Assembly: GCF_002764115.1 (NCBI RefSeq)
Contig: NZ_CP017940.1
Span: 2,392,501 to 2,456,500 of the forward strand
From: Phyllobacterium zundukense
GTDB taxonomy: Bacteria; Pseudomonadota; Alphaproteobacteria; Rhizobiales; Rhizobiaceae
Reading direction: 5' to 3'
Length of the DNA stretch: 64,000 nucleotides
Shown here in pieces: positions 36,154 to 45,340 of the stretch. Positions within the stretch are counted from its first letter, which is position 1, and each line of letters begins with the position of its first letter. Made by a program: the position numbers and the translations under genes. The notes under the pieces were generated by a model. That model saw only the letters and a list, made by a program, of their open reading frames with translations. It did not search any database and was not told the origin of the DNA.

Positions 36154-37602
36154 TCAGTTCGAATGGCCTCTGAGGAGTTGGATGCGTTCCAGAAGCCAGC
36201 TGCGATGAAACACTGCAAGCCATCCAAAATAGATCGTGGCACCAACGAGTACGCACATCGCCAGTCTGGCTCCTGAACTCCAGCCGAGCATCGAGCCGCG
36301 GAGCCATCCCGTAGCACACCCCATAACGGCAGCTCCTATAATGGCCGGCATCAGGCCGCGATAGCTTTCCCAATGTGATAATTCCAGACGCTTGTGAATA
36401 ATCATATTTCCCAGAATGCCAATGACGAGAGCTGGCGCTGACATCCACAGGATGGCGGCTTCCGGTGAGGCATTTCGGGCAAGCAGCAGTGCAACGACAC
36501 ATCCGGAGACCGAGAAGATGCTGAACTTCAGCGATGTCTTGTTCATGTTCAATGCATTCATCGCCAAAGTGTTGAACCATACGAAGGGAATAGTAAGAGA
36601 GACGATGGACAGGACCCGCATGAGTGACGCAACTCCCGCATAACGCTCCGGCAACACGAGCGTTACGATATCGTCGGCGACGATGATCAGGCCAGCAAAA
36701 GCGGGCATTGATAAAAATGCGGCAGTGCGGATGATGGCGAGATAGATTTCTCTTTCCTTGTCGATTTCGCCGCGCACGCGCGTCATGAGCGGGAGCCACA
36801 AGGCGTAAAGCGGGCTTATAAGCGGGGCTTGAACTGACTCATTAATTCGGTCTGCCGCGCGCAGCAGTCCGAGAACGTTGGCGCTATAGCGCAATCCGAA
36901 CACAAATGTGGCAACGCGGTGCAGCAAAAGATTAAACGCACCGATGGTCCAGAGCGGGAAGAAACGTCTTAGGATATTCGCGGATTGATGGCGGTCGGCA
37001 TGAAGACCGGGACGCCAGCGTGTGTGCCAGTATTCAAAGATGACAGTCACAGCGATTGACACACAGCGTTGGACAATCAGCGCCCAGATTGCCCAAGAGG
37101 AAAACGCGCAGGCTATCCCTGCCAACCCCGCTATCAGAGTACTGATCATGTTACGCTGCGTCATGATCTTGAAGTCAAGATTCCTCATGATAAGCGCGTC
37201 CATGACAGACAGCCATGGAATGAAGAGAATGAGAACGCCGAACACTGGCATGAACTGTCCGATGAGAGGCTTGCCTTGCAACTCCGCGAACCAAGGCGCC
37301 GTGACAATCATAGCCGCAGAAAAGATTGTTGCGACAACCATGAGACTATAAAAAGCGGAGTTGAGGCTTTTGCTGTCAAAGGCGCTCTCCTGGATGATTG
37401 CATCCATTCCAGCGGTACGACCCTCGTTGGTCAGCACATCCGCAAAAACGGCAGCGAGCGCGACAAGACCAAAGACTTCTGGTGAAATCCTTCCGGCAAT
37501 GATGATAAAAATCACAAATCCGGACAGCTGCGTTGTCAGCAAATTCAAGGCATTCCAGACCATGCTGTTATGCAATGATTTGCCGATTGTCATTTCCGTC
37601 AT
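36154..37602 (-). CDS. Wzx-type polysaccharide flippase (ExoT-like)
   Basis: A 482-residue MOP-superfamily membrane protein with about 12-14 hydrophobic segments and short basic loops. It starts MTIGKSLHNSMVWNALNLL and has the AGRISPEVFGLVALAAVFADVL segment typical of Wzx/RfbX/ExoT. It is expected to flip the undecaprenyl-linked repeat unit to the periplasm for ExoQ. It is the only flippase candidate in the window, so it probably replaces the missing ExoT. The gene is on the opposite strand from exoQ and precedes a nucleotide-sugar operon. Confidence 0.9.
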   Translation of the reverse strand: MTEMTIGKSLHNSMVWNALNLLTTQLSGFVIFIIIAGRISPEVFGLVALAAVFADVLTNEGRTAGMDAIIQESAFDSKSLNSAFYSLMVVATIFSAAMIVTAPWFAELQGKPLIGQFMPVFGVLILFIPWLSVMDALIMRNLDFKIMTQRNMISTLIAGLAGIACAFSSWAIWALIVQRCVSIAVTVIFEYWHTRWRPGLHADRHQSANILRRFFPLWTIGAFNLLLHRVATFVFGLRYSANVLGLLRAADRINESVQAPLISPLYALWLPLMTRVRGEIDKEREIYLAIIRTAAFLSMPAFAGLIIVADDIVTLVLPERYAGVASLMRVLSIVSLTIPFVWFNTLAMNALNMNKTSLKFSIFSVSGCVVALLLARNASPEAAILWMSAPALVIGILGNMIIHKRLELSHWESYRGLMPAIIGAAVMGCATGWLRGSMLGWSSGARLAMCVLVGATIYFGWLAVFHRSWLLERIQLLRGHSN

Positions 37603-37717
37603 TGTCCGTCTTTCCTTTTGGACCAGGTACCGGATCTTTTTATGCTGGTTATCAGCGTTATTCTATTTAAGTTGCCTGCTCCAGGCAGGTACTGATCACT
37701 GAGACTGCGACGGATAT

Positions 37718-38701
37718 CTATCGTGGCAACGGATTTCTGACTGCTTGCGGCGGTGTAAATGCGCTTGAATAGCTTCTGATATGAATCTTGCGAAGAAACC
37801 AGTCGGTGATCGCGTCCGCAACCAGCGACACCCCAAAGGGCCATCCGGCCCGCTCAAGCGCCCGAAAATGGCTTTCCAGTTGCACGGCCCGCCGATCCTT
37901 ACGCCACCAGACAAGGATTTGTCGAACATATATTCGCCGAAAGCGGCTGAGTTGCTCGTTATAATCGGGACCAAGCGCGCTGGGTCCATATTTCAGAAAA
38001 AGGTCAAAGTGGTCACGAGTGTTCGAATGGGTCTTTTCGCCGTAGACCATGTTCGAAACAGAATTGGGATGTGCTCGGGTAAAGCCGAGGGTTTCATGGA
38101 TAAATCCGAATTTCGACCGGGTTAAAAGGTCGAACACGGTATCCATATCGAAAGCACCCCCTTCAATGTAGTCGTCAAACAACGGTTGACGTTGATCGAC
38201 GACTTCCTTTCTCCACATCATCTGGATTGGCATGATGACCCCTTCCCCGAGAAGCGCCTTCGCCAGGGCCTGCGGGCCGTCAAAGATCTGCCGCGACTCG
38301 GGCCAGCGAAAGTCCCTAAGATGCCCATCATCGCGAGAGCCAACGACGCCGATGCCAGGGTCTGTCTCGGCGAGTTGCACCATTTTCTCGATTGATTGCG
38401 GATAAATCGTATCGTCATCGCACAGAAGTCGGACATATACGGCTTCCGCGGGCGCTAGGGAAAAAGCTTTATTCCAGTTATCGCGCTGTGACAGCACCGT
38501 GTCGTTGCGGAAGTAAACCACCGGTATGCGACCGTTGGAGCATCGTCTTACGATTTCGGGTGTCTCGTCCCGGCTGTTGTTGTCGAGCACGACATGGACC
38601 AGGTTCGGCCATGTTTGCTGCTGTACGGATTCCATCGTCTCAGCCAGATATTTTGCACCGTTGTACGTCGGGGTAATCACAGCAACGAGCGGTACCGACA
38701 T
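37718..38701 (-). CDS. Family 2 glycosyltransferase
   Basis: A GT2 enzyme of about 327 residues: VAVITPTYNGAKYLAETM, VVLDNNSRDETPEIV, LLCDDDTIYP (metal/nucleotide site), and the C-terminal REE-like half ending in a basic tail. GGAG 8 bp upstream supports ATG 38701. It lies between the flippase and rfbF genes on the same strand, probably one operon, and is a good candidate to transfer the special sugar made by the rfbF cluster. Donor and acceptor are unknown. Confidence 0.88.
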   Translation of the reverse strand: MSVPLVAVITPTYNGAKYLAETMESVQQQTWPNLVHVVLDNNSRDETPEIVRRCSNGRIPVVYFRNDTVLSQRDNWNKAFSLAPAEAVYVRLLCDDDTIYPQSIEKMVQLAETDPGIGVVGSRDDGHLRDFRWPESRQIFDGPQALAKALLGEGVIMPIQMMWRKEVVDQRQPLFDDYIEGGAFDMDTVFDLLTRSKFGFIHETLGFTRAHPNSVSNMVYGEKTHSNTRDHFDLFLKYGPSALGPDYNEQLSRFRRIYVRQILVWWRKDRRAVQLESHFRALERAGWPFGVSLVADAITDWFLRKIHIRSYSSAFTPPQAVRNPLPR

Positions 38702-38848
38702 TTTGAGAACTCCAGGGCTGGTGCCTACGGATTGCATGCGTCGACGCCCGCAACGGAGGTAACAAACACTTGGTTATTGCGTCGAGGGGGCGACATTTTG
38801 GTACTTATGAAGGAATACCCGGAGTTTCTACGAATGCTTGTCATCGCG

Positions 38849-39625
38849 TCAGCTCCAGACTTTCCAGGGGGCACTGCCGCTCGACCAGGCTTTTTCCAGT
38901 ACAGCTTTATCCCGCAATGAATCCATGCTTTGCCAATATCCGTGGTGCCAATGCGAGCCGAGCTTTCCGCGCTCGATAACGCGCTCCATGGGTTGTTCTT
39001 CCCAGACCGTCTCGTCCCCATCAATCAGGTCGAATACCTGCGGCTCACAAACGAAGAAACCGCCATTTATGAGACCGCCATCGCCGGCTACTTTTTCGCG
39101 GAACGCCCGAACCTTGCGCGCATCGTCCGAGAGGCCCAAGGCACCATAGCGCCCGGGTTGGGTGACAGCGGTCAAGGTAACCCAGTTATCGCCTTTCTCA
39201 TGCGTCCGGATGGACTCGAGAATGTTTGTGTCAGAAACACCATCGCCATACGTCAGAAGGAACCTCTCCTCGCCGATCGTGTCTCGAGCACGCTTCAAAC
39301 GGCCGCCTGTCATGGTGTCGAGGCCGGTGTCGAGCACTGTAACTTTCCAATTCTCCGAGCTCTTTTGTTTCCAGGCAATTTCACCCGATCCGAGATCAAT
39401 TGTGAAATCACTGTTGATCATGAAGTAGTTCAAAAAATACGACTTGATGACCTCGGCCTTATAACCGGCAAGAACAATGAATTCGGTAAAGCCATAGTGA
39501 GCATAGGTTTTCATAATATGCCATATTATGGGCCGACCACCGATTTCCACCATAGGCTTGGGCCGTGCCGTGGTCTCTTCAGTGAGCCGGGTACCGTAAC
39601 CGCCGGCGAAAATGACTACTTTCAT
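38849..39625 (-). CDS. rfbF: Glucose-1-phosphate cytidylyltransferase
   Basis: A 258-residue nucleotidyltransferase that makes CDP-glucose from CTP and glucose-1-P, the entry to CDP-linked deoxy and branched sugars. The motif VVIFAGGYGTRLTEET starts the protein, followed by RPKPMVEIGGRPIIWHIMK, the LTYGDGVSD metal site and EKVAGDGGLINGGFFV. The length equals the family norm of about 257. It is the last of a four-gene set (SDR, rfbC-like, SAF oxidoreductase, rfbF) on the minus strand. The usual partner CDP-glucose 4,6-dehydratase (RfbG) is not in the window. Confidence 0.94.
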   Translation of the reverse strand: MKVVIFAGGYGTRLTEETTARPKPMVEIGGRPIIWHIMKTYAHYGFTEFIVLAGYKAEVIKSYFLNYFMINSDFTIDLGSGEIAWKQKSSENWKVTVLDTGLDTMTGGRLKRARDTIGEERFLLTYGDGVSDTNILESIRTHEKGDNWVTLTAVTQPGRYGALGLSDDARKVRAFREKVAGDGGLINGGFFVCEPQVFDLIDGDETVWEEQPMERVIERGKLGSHWHHGYWQSMDSLRDKAVLEKAWSSGSAPWKVWS

Positions 39626-39638
39626 CGATCCACACCCC

Positions 39639-41012
39639 TTACACAAAAGTTTGAAATGCCAAACCGGGATTCTGTTCATTTGCTTTGGACGCAGCGGGCG
39701 AGACCGTAGGGCGGGGGGCAACTGGAAAAAGCAGGTCCTGTTCGTGTCTGAGAGCATGTACCACGCTGCCGGCGGGAGGTTCGACATCGTCGTAGGTGAG
39801 CGCTTCATCGATCGCTATATCGCGTTTCAAGCGGCAGTTTTCAGCAAGGCCCATGGGAAGCAGATTTTGCTGGCGCGAAATGTCATAGTTTTCGCCGACG
39901 CCATAGGTCATGTACCCCCCGATGCCGTCGATGATCTCGCCTTTTTTCAAGGAGCGCTTGGCCGCAGCGATAACGTCAACCGAGGGGGCTTTTGTAGTTC
40001 CGATTACGACGTCCCGGCAAAGTGCGACGCGGGCGATGGATATGCCGAATTCAAGCGTTGTAAGATGCCAGGCTGTATAGAAGCTATAAAGCGGCCCCTT
40101 GCCGAGTTTGCCGAGGTTCAGGAAGAACGTCTGATTTTCATCCTGTGCTTCGGCCAGAACGTATACACCGGGGCTTGGGCGCGTGCCGACGACGTAGTCG
40201 ACAATACCGCCAAGCTCGCGCAATTGGTCGATGTCGTAGAAGTCGACCAGGTCATCGACATGGCCGTTGTGCTCGCGCCCAACCATGCCGCGCTGCGAAA
40301 CCTTCAGGCCAACGGCATTTGCAACGATAGCCTGCTCAGCTGTCATTTTTGTCCCATCGGCAAAGCTTGCGACCATGCTTGGCGTCTGGTTCCATTGTCT
40401 GGCGAAAGATTCCTGTGTAGTTGGATTGCGGTATCGATCCTGAAGGCCCTTGATATTGCCGCAGACAAGTGGCCGCAGTCCCATGGCTTCAATATGGCGG
40501 ACCAGATTCATGGTAACGCCGGGCTGATCACCATCTGCGCCGGAAAATATGACATTCGCCTGTTCGGCCTTTACGCGCAGCAGTTGCCCCACAGTGGCGT
40601 CAAGCTCAACGTTGAGCGATACGATATCCTTGCCATTTGCGATGCACTCAAGGGTGACCTTCGCACCGTATTCCACGTGACCGGTCGTCTCCAGCACGAC
40701 TTCAATTTGGGCTGACCGGGCAATCAATGAGGGATCGTCTGTGACGACCCGCTTTCCGAGGTCCAGCGCGCGGGACATTTCTGAAGCTGTGGTGACCACT
40801 TGGATATCGTCCCGGTCAATTCCTGCAGCGGCGAAAGCGCTGATCGCTCTTTCGATATTACGGTTGCATATCGCAGCTATATGCAGAACCTTGGTATAGC
40901 GCTCAACATTGATCAACATGCCTCGGCCCATGAAGCCAATGCCATACATGCCAACGACAATTGGCCGTCCTGTTTGCAGGCGTGCCGATATAGCGCGATC
41001 GACAATAATCAT
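39639..41012 (-). CDS. NAD(P)-dependent oxidoreductase with C-terminal SAF domain
   Basis: A 457-residue protein with an N-terminal Rossmann domain (VVGMYGIGFMGRGML) related to homoserine dehydrogenase-like NAD-binding proteins. A central catalytic region has HVEYGAKVTLECIANGKDIV and FSGADGDQPGV. The C-terminal SAF-like segment runs about 370-430 (KRSLKKGEIIDGIGGYMTYG, then GLAENCRLKRDI). I recall such proteins beside rfbF/rfbC genes in rhizobial surface-sugar loci. The reaction is unknown, perhaps a step in a CDP-linked sugar. Its ATG overlaps the rfbC-like stop as ATGA, and rfbF starts 14 bp after its stop, so co-translation is likely. Confidence 0.82.
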   Translation of the reverse strand: MIIVDRAISARLQTGRPIVVGMYGIGFMGRGMLINVERYTKVLHIAAICNRNIERAISAFAAAGIDRDDIQVVTTASEMSRALDLGKRVVTDDPSLIARSAQIEVVLETTGHVEYGAKVTLECIANGKDIVSLNVELDATVGQLLRVKAEQANVIFSGADGDQPGVTMNLVRHIEAMGLRPLVCGNIKGLQDRYRNPTTQESFARQWNQTPSMVASFADGTKMTAEQAIVANAVGLKVSQRGMVGREHNGHVDDLVDFYDIDQLRELGGIVDYVVGTRPSPGVYVLAEAQDENQTFFLNLGKLGKGPLYSFYTAWHLTTLEFGISIARVALCRDVVIGTTKAPSVDVIAAAKRSLKKGEIIDGIGGYMTYGVGENYDISRQQNLLPMGLAENCRLKRDIAIDEALTYDDVEPPAGSVVHALRHEQDLLFPVAPRPTVSPAASKANEQNPGLAFQTFV

Positions 41013-41611
41013 GATGGGGCTCCAATATTTGTCAGGCGGCGCGAAATGTCGGGAAAGCGAAACTTCTCAATGCCGTGATATTCCGGATCAAAGCTTGGCC
41101 AGGACCTGTCCTTTGCGGAAATTTCTACGGGCTGTCTCGGCCATTCAATGTTAAATCGGGGATCATCCCAGCGCAGGCCGCGCTCGGATTCGGGCGCATA
41201 GCGATCGCTGACCAGATAGAGTGCTTCAGCGTCGTCGCTCAGCGTAATGAAACCGTGCGCAAAGCCACGCGGGACATACATCATGGTTCGATTTTCCGCC
41301 GACAATTTCGCGCCAAACCATTTGCCGAACGTTGGCGAGTCGGGACGCAGGTCGACGATACAATCCCAAAGTGAGCCGCGGATGCAGCGAACAACCTTGA
41401 CCTCGGCTGAGGGAGACAGCTGATAGTGCATCCCGCGCAAGGTGCCCGCAACGGCGCTCAGTGACGTATTGATTTGAACAAACCCGGTTTCGAGGTTCCT
41501 TTCGGCAAATTCCTGATCACAGAAGACCCGCGCAAAAAAGCCGCGTTCGTCCCCTTTCTTATCGAGATCGATAAGCCATGCTCCTGGCAACTCTGTCTCA
41601 TGAAATATCAT
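41009..41611 (-). CDS. rfbC: dTDP-4-dehydrorhamnose 3,5-epimerase-like protein
   Basis: A 200-residue RmlC-type cupin epimerase: LDKKGDERGFFARVF, INTSLSAVAGTLRGMHYQ, GSLWDCIVDLRPDSPTFGKW, PRGFAHGFITLSDDAEALYLVSD and RGLRWDDPRFNIEWP. The catalytic His/Asp pair is present (HY in LRGMHYQ; D in DLRPDSP). It epimerises a 4-keto-6-deoxyhexose nucleotide. In this operon the substrate is more likely CDP- than dTDP-linked, since rfbF is the only nucleotidyltransferase here. The start at 41611 has GGGGAAC upstream, the same ribosome site as the next gene. Confidence 0.9.
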   Translation of the reverse strand: MIFHETELPGAWLIDLDKKGDERGFFARVFCDQEFAERNLETGFVQINTSLSAVAGTLRGMHYQLSPSAEVKVVRCIRGSLWDCIVDLRPDSPTFGKWFGAKLSAENRTMMYVPRGFAHGFITLSDDAEALYLVSDRYAPESERGLRWDDPRFNIEWPRQPVEISAKDRSWPSFDPEYHGIEKFRFPDISRRLTNIGAPS

Positions 41612-41764
41612 ACATGTTCCCCAAGCAACTGATTGACGCGAGTTTCGCAAGCGGGTCTGTGAACACCGTCAGGCGAACTTCAAAGTGGTCCGGAATCTTT
41701 CTTCATCGAGCGCAAACCAGAAGGAGAATATTCAAACCGGCCTGGGCAGAACGAGCTGACGATG

Positions 41765-42856
41765 CTAGGCCGCGTTGACTGCAATTCTCTCGCAGTTTTC
41801 CAGGTGTCGGTTTTCGGTTGCCCAACGAAGATCTGGCTGCAACTTTCCCTCTTCCAGAAGCTTATCAAGTACATTGAACCGGATCAGTGACGAGGGACGA
41901 TCCGCGGGGCTATTGAATTTGACCGCCGTCAGGCCGTCCCGTAGGTTTTCGATAGCTTCCTTGAGCATGACCCGCGGTTGATGGTTGGGCGCGAGCGATT
42001 TGAAAAGCGAAAAGTCCACCCGGTAAGACCGCTTGTCGGGCTGTGCATTTTTGTTGATATCCACTTCGACGCCCGGCATGGCCGACTGTACAGCTTCGGC
42101 CAGTTCGGCCACCTGATAATTCCAAGCCTCTGAGCCGGCGTTAACAGCGAGAAACTTACCATGGGACACAGGTCGGACGATAGCCCATTCAATCGCCCGC
42201 GCCATGTCGCTGACATGGATGAGAGGCCTCCACGGGGTTCCGTCGCTTTGCACCGATATGCGGCCGGTTGAAAGTGCTGATGCAACAAAATCGTTGAGAA
42301 CGAGATCGAGCCTAGTCCGGCTAGAAAACCCGCATGCCGTTGCAAAACGCAAGGCAGTCACCACCATATGGCTATCCGCGCTGACTTGCTCCAGTCCATT
42401 TTCGGCACCAACTTTCGATCGCGCATAGGCTGTCAGGGGGTTAAGGTCATCGCCTTCCGTTCGAGCCCCACCTTCCGCATAGCCATACATCGAACAGCTC
42501 GACGCAAAAATGAAGCGGCTGACGTTCTGCCCGGCGGCCAGAGCAGCAACGCGAATGGTCGCCAACTGGTTGATCTCTTCGGTTACAATCTCAAAACGCG
42601 AACCCATTGGATCGTTCGAAACAGCTGCGAGATGAACGACCGCATCGACACCTTCAAACATATCGGCCGTAAGATCTCTCACATCGCGAAAGATCTGGCT
42701 GTCAACTATGGTTTCCGGCAAATGGCTGTTGGTAAGGCAATGAGCAAAGAGCCCGCTGTCGACGCCAACGAGCGTTGCTTGTGGAAAGACCTTGCGAAGA
42801 TGGCTGGTGACCACAGGCCCGACATAACCCATGTTACCTGTAATCATAATTTTCAT
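41765..42856 (-). CDS. NAD-dependent epimerase/dehydratase (extended SDR)
   Basis: A 363-residue extended short-chain dehydrogenase. The N-terminal motif is MITGNMGYVGPVV (GxxGxxG), followed by VVHLAAVSNDP and the catalytic FASSCSMYG Ser region. The YxxxK follows as YARSKVGAE, and GTPWRPLIHVSDMARAI is the C-terminal substrate loop. This is the family of sugar 4,6-dehydratases, 4-epimerases and 4-reductases; the exact step cannot be read from sequence. ATG 42856 with TTGGGGAAC upstream is preferred over a longer start. First gene of the minus-strand sugar operon. Confidence 0.9.
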   Translation of the reverse strand: MKIMITGNMGYVGPVVTSHLRKVFPQATLVGVDSGLFAHCLTNSHLPETIVDSQIFRDVRDLTADMFEGVDAVVHLAAVSNDPMGSRFEIVTEEINQLATIRVAALAAGQNVSRFIFASSCSMYGYAEGGARTEGDDLNPLTAYARSKVGAENGLEQVSADSHMVVTALRFATACGFSSRTRLDLVLNDFVASALSTGRISVQSDGTPWRPLIHVSDMARAIEWAIVRPVSHGKFLAVNAGSEAWNYQVAELAEAVQSAMPGVEVDINKNAQPDKRSYRVDFSLFKSLAPNHQPRVMLKEAIENLRDGLTAVKFNSPADRPSSLIRFNVLDKLLEEGKLQPDLRWATENRHLENCERIAVNAA

Positions 42857-43211
42857 TTTTGTTCCCCAAATTATGACGCAAGTGAAAATATTGCGCAGCA
42901 ACAACGCAACAGGCCGCCTGCAGATCACAATAAAAATAAGCCTTCGTGAAAAAAACGTACGATGATTTGGACGCGTAAAACATTCAATACATGGATGTAG
43001 TCAGTACATCGTTAGACGTAAGCCAATACCTTGATGAAGCTATCCGGCTCTCGACCTGATTGGCTTCTTGCACATCTCCATCCTGACTTCTGGAGATATT
43101 GCACGAGGACACATACACGAAGGCGTCGTAATACCAATTATTAGATCGACCCAACTTCGTGTCTATGTTGGAATATGCAGGTGGGAATCGTCGTAAGTAT
43201 CAGGAACCGTT
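42857..43211. other. Intergenic region upstream of the sugar operon
   Basis: About 355 bp that should carry the promoter of the minus-strand sdr-rfbC-SAF-rfbF operon and perhaps that of the plus-strand small genes. I see no supportable gene or clear palindrome. Confidence 0.4.
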
Positions 43212-43472
43212 GTGAAAGATAGGTCAAACCCGATAGTGGCGCTGCTCAATGATCAGTCTGCTGTCATCAAGCAGTTGCATATAGATTATGCGGTCGAGCG
43301 GACGGTGTTGTCGGCAGTATTGATGATGATAGCGGTGAGAGGATTGATCCACGATATTGATTTCGAGATTATTCCAAATCTCGAACAGACTACCCATAGC
43401 AAGTCGTTTGCCACGCTTTTCGCCAATCGATTAGCTGCGGTCAGATCTGAAGTTACAACGTTCGCTCGTTAA
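43212..43472 (+). CDS. Small hypothetical protein
   Basis: An 86-residue protein with no recognised domain. It uses a GTG start with AGGAACC upstream. Predicted mostly helical with a hydrophobic middle (VLSAVLMMIAVRGLIHDIDF) too short and mixed to call a membrane segment. It precedes another small gene by about 100 bp. Confidence 0.45.
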   Translation: MKDRSNPIVALLNDQSAVIKQLHIDYAVERTVLSAVLMMIAVRGLIHDIDFEIIPNLEQTTHSKSFATLFANRLAAVRSEVTTFAR

Positions 43473-43570
43473 GCCAGCGGAATATGACAGCCAACTCACA
43501 GCGTCCGATAGCAATTCACCAATTGATGCCACACGACAAATCCAATGAGAACAAGAAAACGAGGGCAACC

Positions 43571-43795
43571 ATGGGTAAGCAACCAATCATCCTGATCGCG
43601 ATTGAATCTTCACAGCGTGGAGCGCAGTGGGACATATTCGACTCTGTCGAGGAAGCACTCAGGGCATTAGAACATCAACAATATGACGTGGCAAGAATCG
43701 GAAATGGCTCATCCATTCCCGTTGATCAATTTATCGCCATGAGCAATCTGATTGGCACGAGCTCAGGCGAAACGAGAAGGGCGGCGAGCGCATGA
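43571..43795 (+). CDS. Small hypothetical protein
   Basis: A 74-residue protein (longer, 103 residues, if ATG 43484 is used). I favour ATG 43571 because GAGGG lies 5 bp upstream and the well-behaved sequence starts there: PIILIAIESSQRGAQWDIFDS and VEEALRALEHQQYDVARI. The alternating pattern suggests a small alpha/beta fold. No known family is recognised. Confidence 0.45.
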   Translation: MGKQPIILIAIESSQRGAQWDIFDSVEEALRALEHQQYDVARIGNGSSIPVDQFIAMSNLIGTSSGETRRAASA

Positions 43796-44026
43796 GTGAC
43801 CTCGGCCTTAACCCCCGAACGGGTGGCGATATCCTTCTATCGCGATAGCGCGTTCTTCATTGTCAGGAGGCAAGTCATTGAAGCCAACTAGTGAACCGTT
43901 TAGAGCTTCGAACACCTCCGTAGCCATTCCAGCGCGGATAAGCGCATATTCGAAGCTGCAGCAAATAAGCAAATACTCGCTCCATGTAAGGCCTGCACGT
44001 TAACCTTCTCGAATAATGTACAACGC

Positions 44027-44137
44027 ATTATCGCCCGCGCTGTTTGGCTCTATTACCGGTTTCCGCTCAGCCTGCGCCACGTTGAAGAAATGCTGCTTGA
44101 GCGCGGGATCGCTGTCTCCTATGAGACCATCCACCGG
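44027..44137 (+). pseudogene. IS6-family transposase relic
   Basis: The reading AVWLYYRFPLSLRHVEEML, then LERGIAVSYETIHR, is the N-terminal segment conserved in IS6-family (IS26/IS240-like) transposases. Only about 37 codons survive, the catalytic DDE core is absent, and no inverted repeats are seen. It lies just outside the duplicated tRNA-Ser end. Confidence 0.65.
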
Positions 44138-44218
44138 AGGGGGCAGAAAACGTCGGAAGGGCCTTCCTTCTGCGCTGCACAATTAACACCTTGATAATTA
44201 TAGGTAATTTTGAGGTAA

Positions 44219-44273
44219 TGGCGGAGAAGAAGGATTCGAACCCTCGAGAGCCTTTTGAGCCCTACTCCCTTAG
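44219..44273 (-). repeat. Duplicated 3' half of tRNA-Ser (att-like repeat)
   Basis: These 55 bases match the 3' half of the tRNA-Ser gene at 47164-47219 (56 bases) with a single one-base gap; similarity stops sharply in the anticodon arm. The 5' half is replaced by unrelated sequence, so this cannot be a working tRNA. Direct repetition of a tRNA 3' end is the hallmark of tyrosine-recombinase integration. The two copies bound about 2.9 kb, and an integrase remnant lies next to this copy. Confidence 0.88.
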
Positions 44274-44308
44274 ACGGGAGCCATTTGCGCTATCTAGTGC
44301 GTTGATAT

Positions 44309-44600
44309 TCAAGTCTTTTTTCGTTTCATCTTTATTACCTTCCCACTTTTTGCCCCACCGTCTGGAAGGGCGTCAATCGTATGAACGTGCTCAGAAACGT
44401 TCGTGTGAGCGTAGCGCATGACCATTGCCATCGTCTTCCACCCGCCAAGCTTCTGCAATGCGCCGAGGTCGCGGTTGGCCTTGTAGTGCCATGTTGCCCA
44501 AGTGTGTCGGCAATCGTGCGGGGTGAAGTTCGTTATGCCTGCACGGTCGCACGCACCATGGTGCGCCCGGCACTGTGTCTCGATTCGAGGCTGGCGAGGA
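44309..44600 (-). pseudogene. Tyrosine-recombinase (phage integrase) C-terminal remnant
   Basis: The reading TPHDCRHTWATWHYKANRDL, then LGALQKLGGWKTMAMVMRYA and HTNVSEH, contains the integrase box II residues (HxxR as HDCRH), the later Gly-Trp in place of the second His, and the nucleophile Tyr in RYAH. The C-terminal end is intact to a stop at 44309-44311, but upstream sequence loses the family pattern, so the N-terminal arm- and core-binding domains and catalytic Arg I are gone. It ends about 35 bp from the duplicated tRNA-Ser end, the usual int-att arrangement. Confidence 0.75.
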
Positions 44601-44713
44601 ATTGAAGGAGAGGACCGTTGACGCGATTCGTAGTGCCCTAGAGGCTGCCGGCATTGAGTTCTTCAACGGTACCGGCGTTAAGCTGTTATCCCAACAAAAA
44701 TAAGGGGGAAGAT

Positions 44714-44959
44714 ATGGCAGATAAGATTCAGGCTTCGGAATTCAATCACGCGCAACGCAAAGCAATTTCGAGGCTCGTGATATCGGAGCCGCTTTGCAGT
44801 ATGCCTGGCGTCGGCCAATCAACATTAGACCAGTTGGTCTTATGGGGAATCATAGTTCAGGACGGCCAACACAGACACGGCCAGCCTACGTACAAACTCA
44901 CTGATGAGGGCAATAGGGTTCGCGAAGCTCTTTACAAATCAAATAGCCTGCCGAGATAG
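44714..44959 (+). CDS. Small winged-helix-like hypothetical protein
   Basis: An 81-residue protein within the tRNA-Ser element. The pattern MPGVGQSTLDQLVLWGIIVQ followed by YKLTDEGNRVREAL resembles the recognition helix and wing of small winged-helix regulators, but this is suggestive only. GGGGGAAG lies upstream of the ATG at 44714. Confidence 0.5.
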   Translation: MADKIQASEFNHAQRKAISRLVISEPLCSMPGVGQSTLDQLVLWGIIVQDGQHRHGQPTYKLTDEGNRVREALYKSNSLPR

Positions 44960-44974
44960 AATAAAAGTCTGCCG

Positions 44975-45193
44975 TCACACATGACCGCGCCCCTCTGTCT
45001 CGTTGGTCGACAGGATGAGACTGATATTCTTTGACTTGCATTTCGAGCATTTGAGGTTGGGAACCAGATCCGCGAGCAGAGTGCCGTGATCGCGGCCCAG
45101 CTTGGCAGCCAATGCCTCCAGGTCAAGCTTCACGCAATTGTGGCATTTCGGGTTGTTACAATAGGCACGGAGATTGTGCGCGTTGTCTATCAA
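44975..45193 (-). CDS. Small zinc-ribbon-like protein
   Basis: A protein of about 72 residues with Cys pairs YCNNPKCHNC near the N-terminus and KCSKCKSKN near the C-terminus, consistent with one zinc site. The best available start is TTG at 45193, but natural-looking sequence continues upstream (LTTIGAL) without ATG, so the true start codon may have mutated. It resembles small phage/island Zn-ribbon proteins. Function unknown. Confidence 0.5.
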   Translation of the reverse strand: MIDNAHNLRAYCNNPKCHNCVKLDLEALAAKLGRDHGTLLADLVPNLKCSKCKSKNISLILSTNETEGRGHV

Positions 45194-45340
45194 AGCGCCG
45201 ATTGTGGTGAGGCTAAGTATCCTTGGTCATGAGAACGAAATGCGAACAAAATTGGAATTTGTTCAAATTGATTTTAGCTTGTTTGCCAATCGTCAATGCC
45301 TATCATGTCGAAGTCAAAGTGAAAAAACGCTGGACGAGCC

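Noticed and set aside
39612..40715. A 367-codon open frame on the plus strand, opposite the SAF oxidoreductase
   Set aside because: It lies wholly antisense to rfbF/SAF oxidoreductase genes that have clear motifs and coupled starts; its translation has no recognisable domain.
44219..44300. A second tRNA-Ser gene
   Set aside because: Only the 3' half matches; the D-arm and 5' acceptor strand are missing, so it cannot fold as a tRNA.
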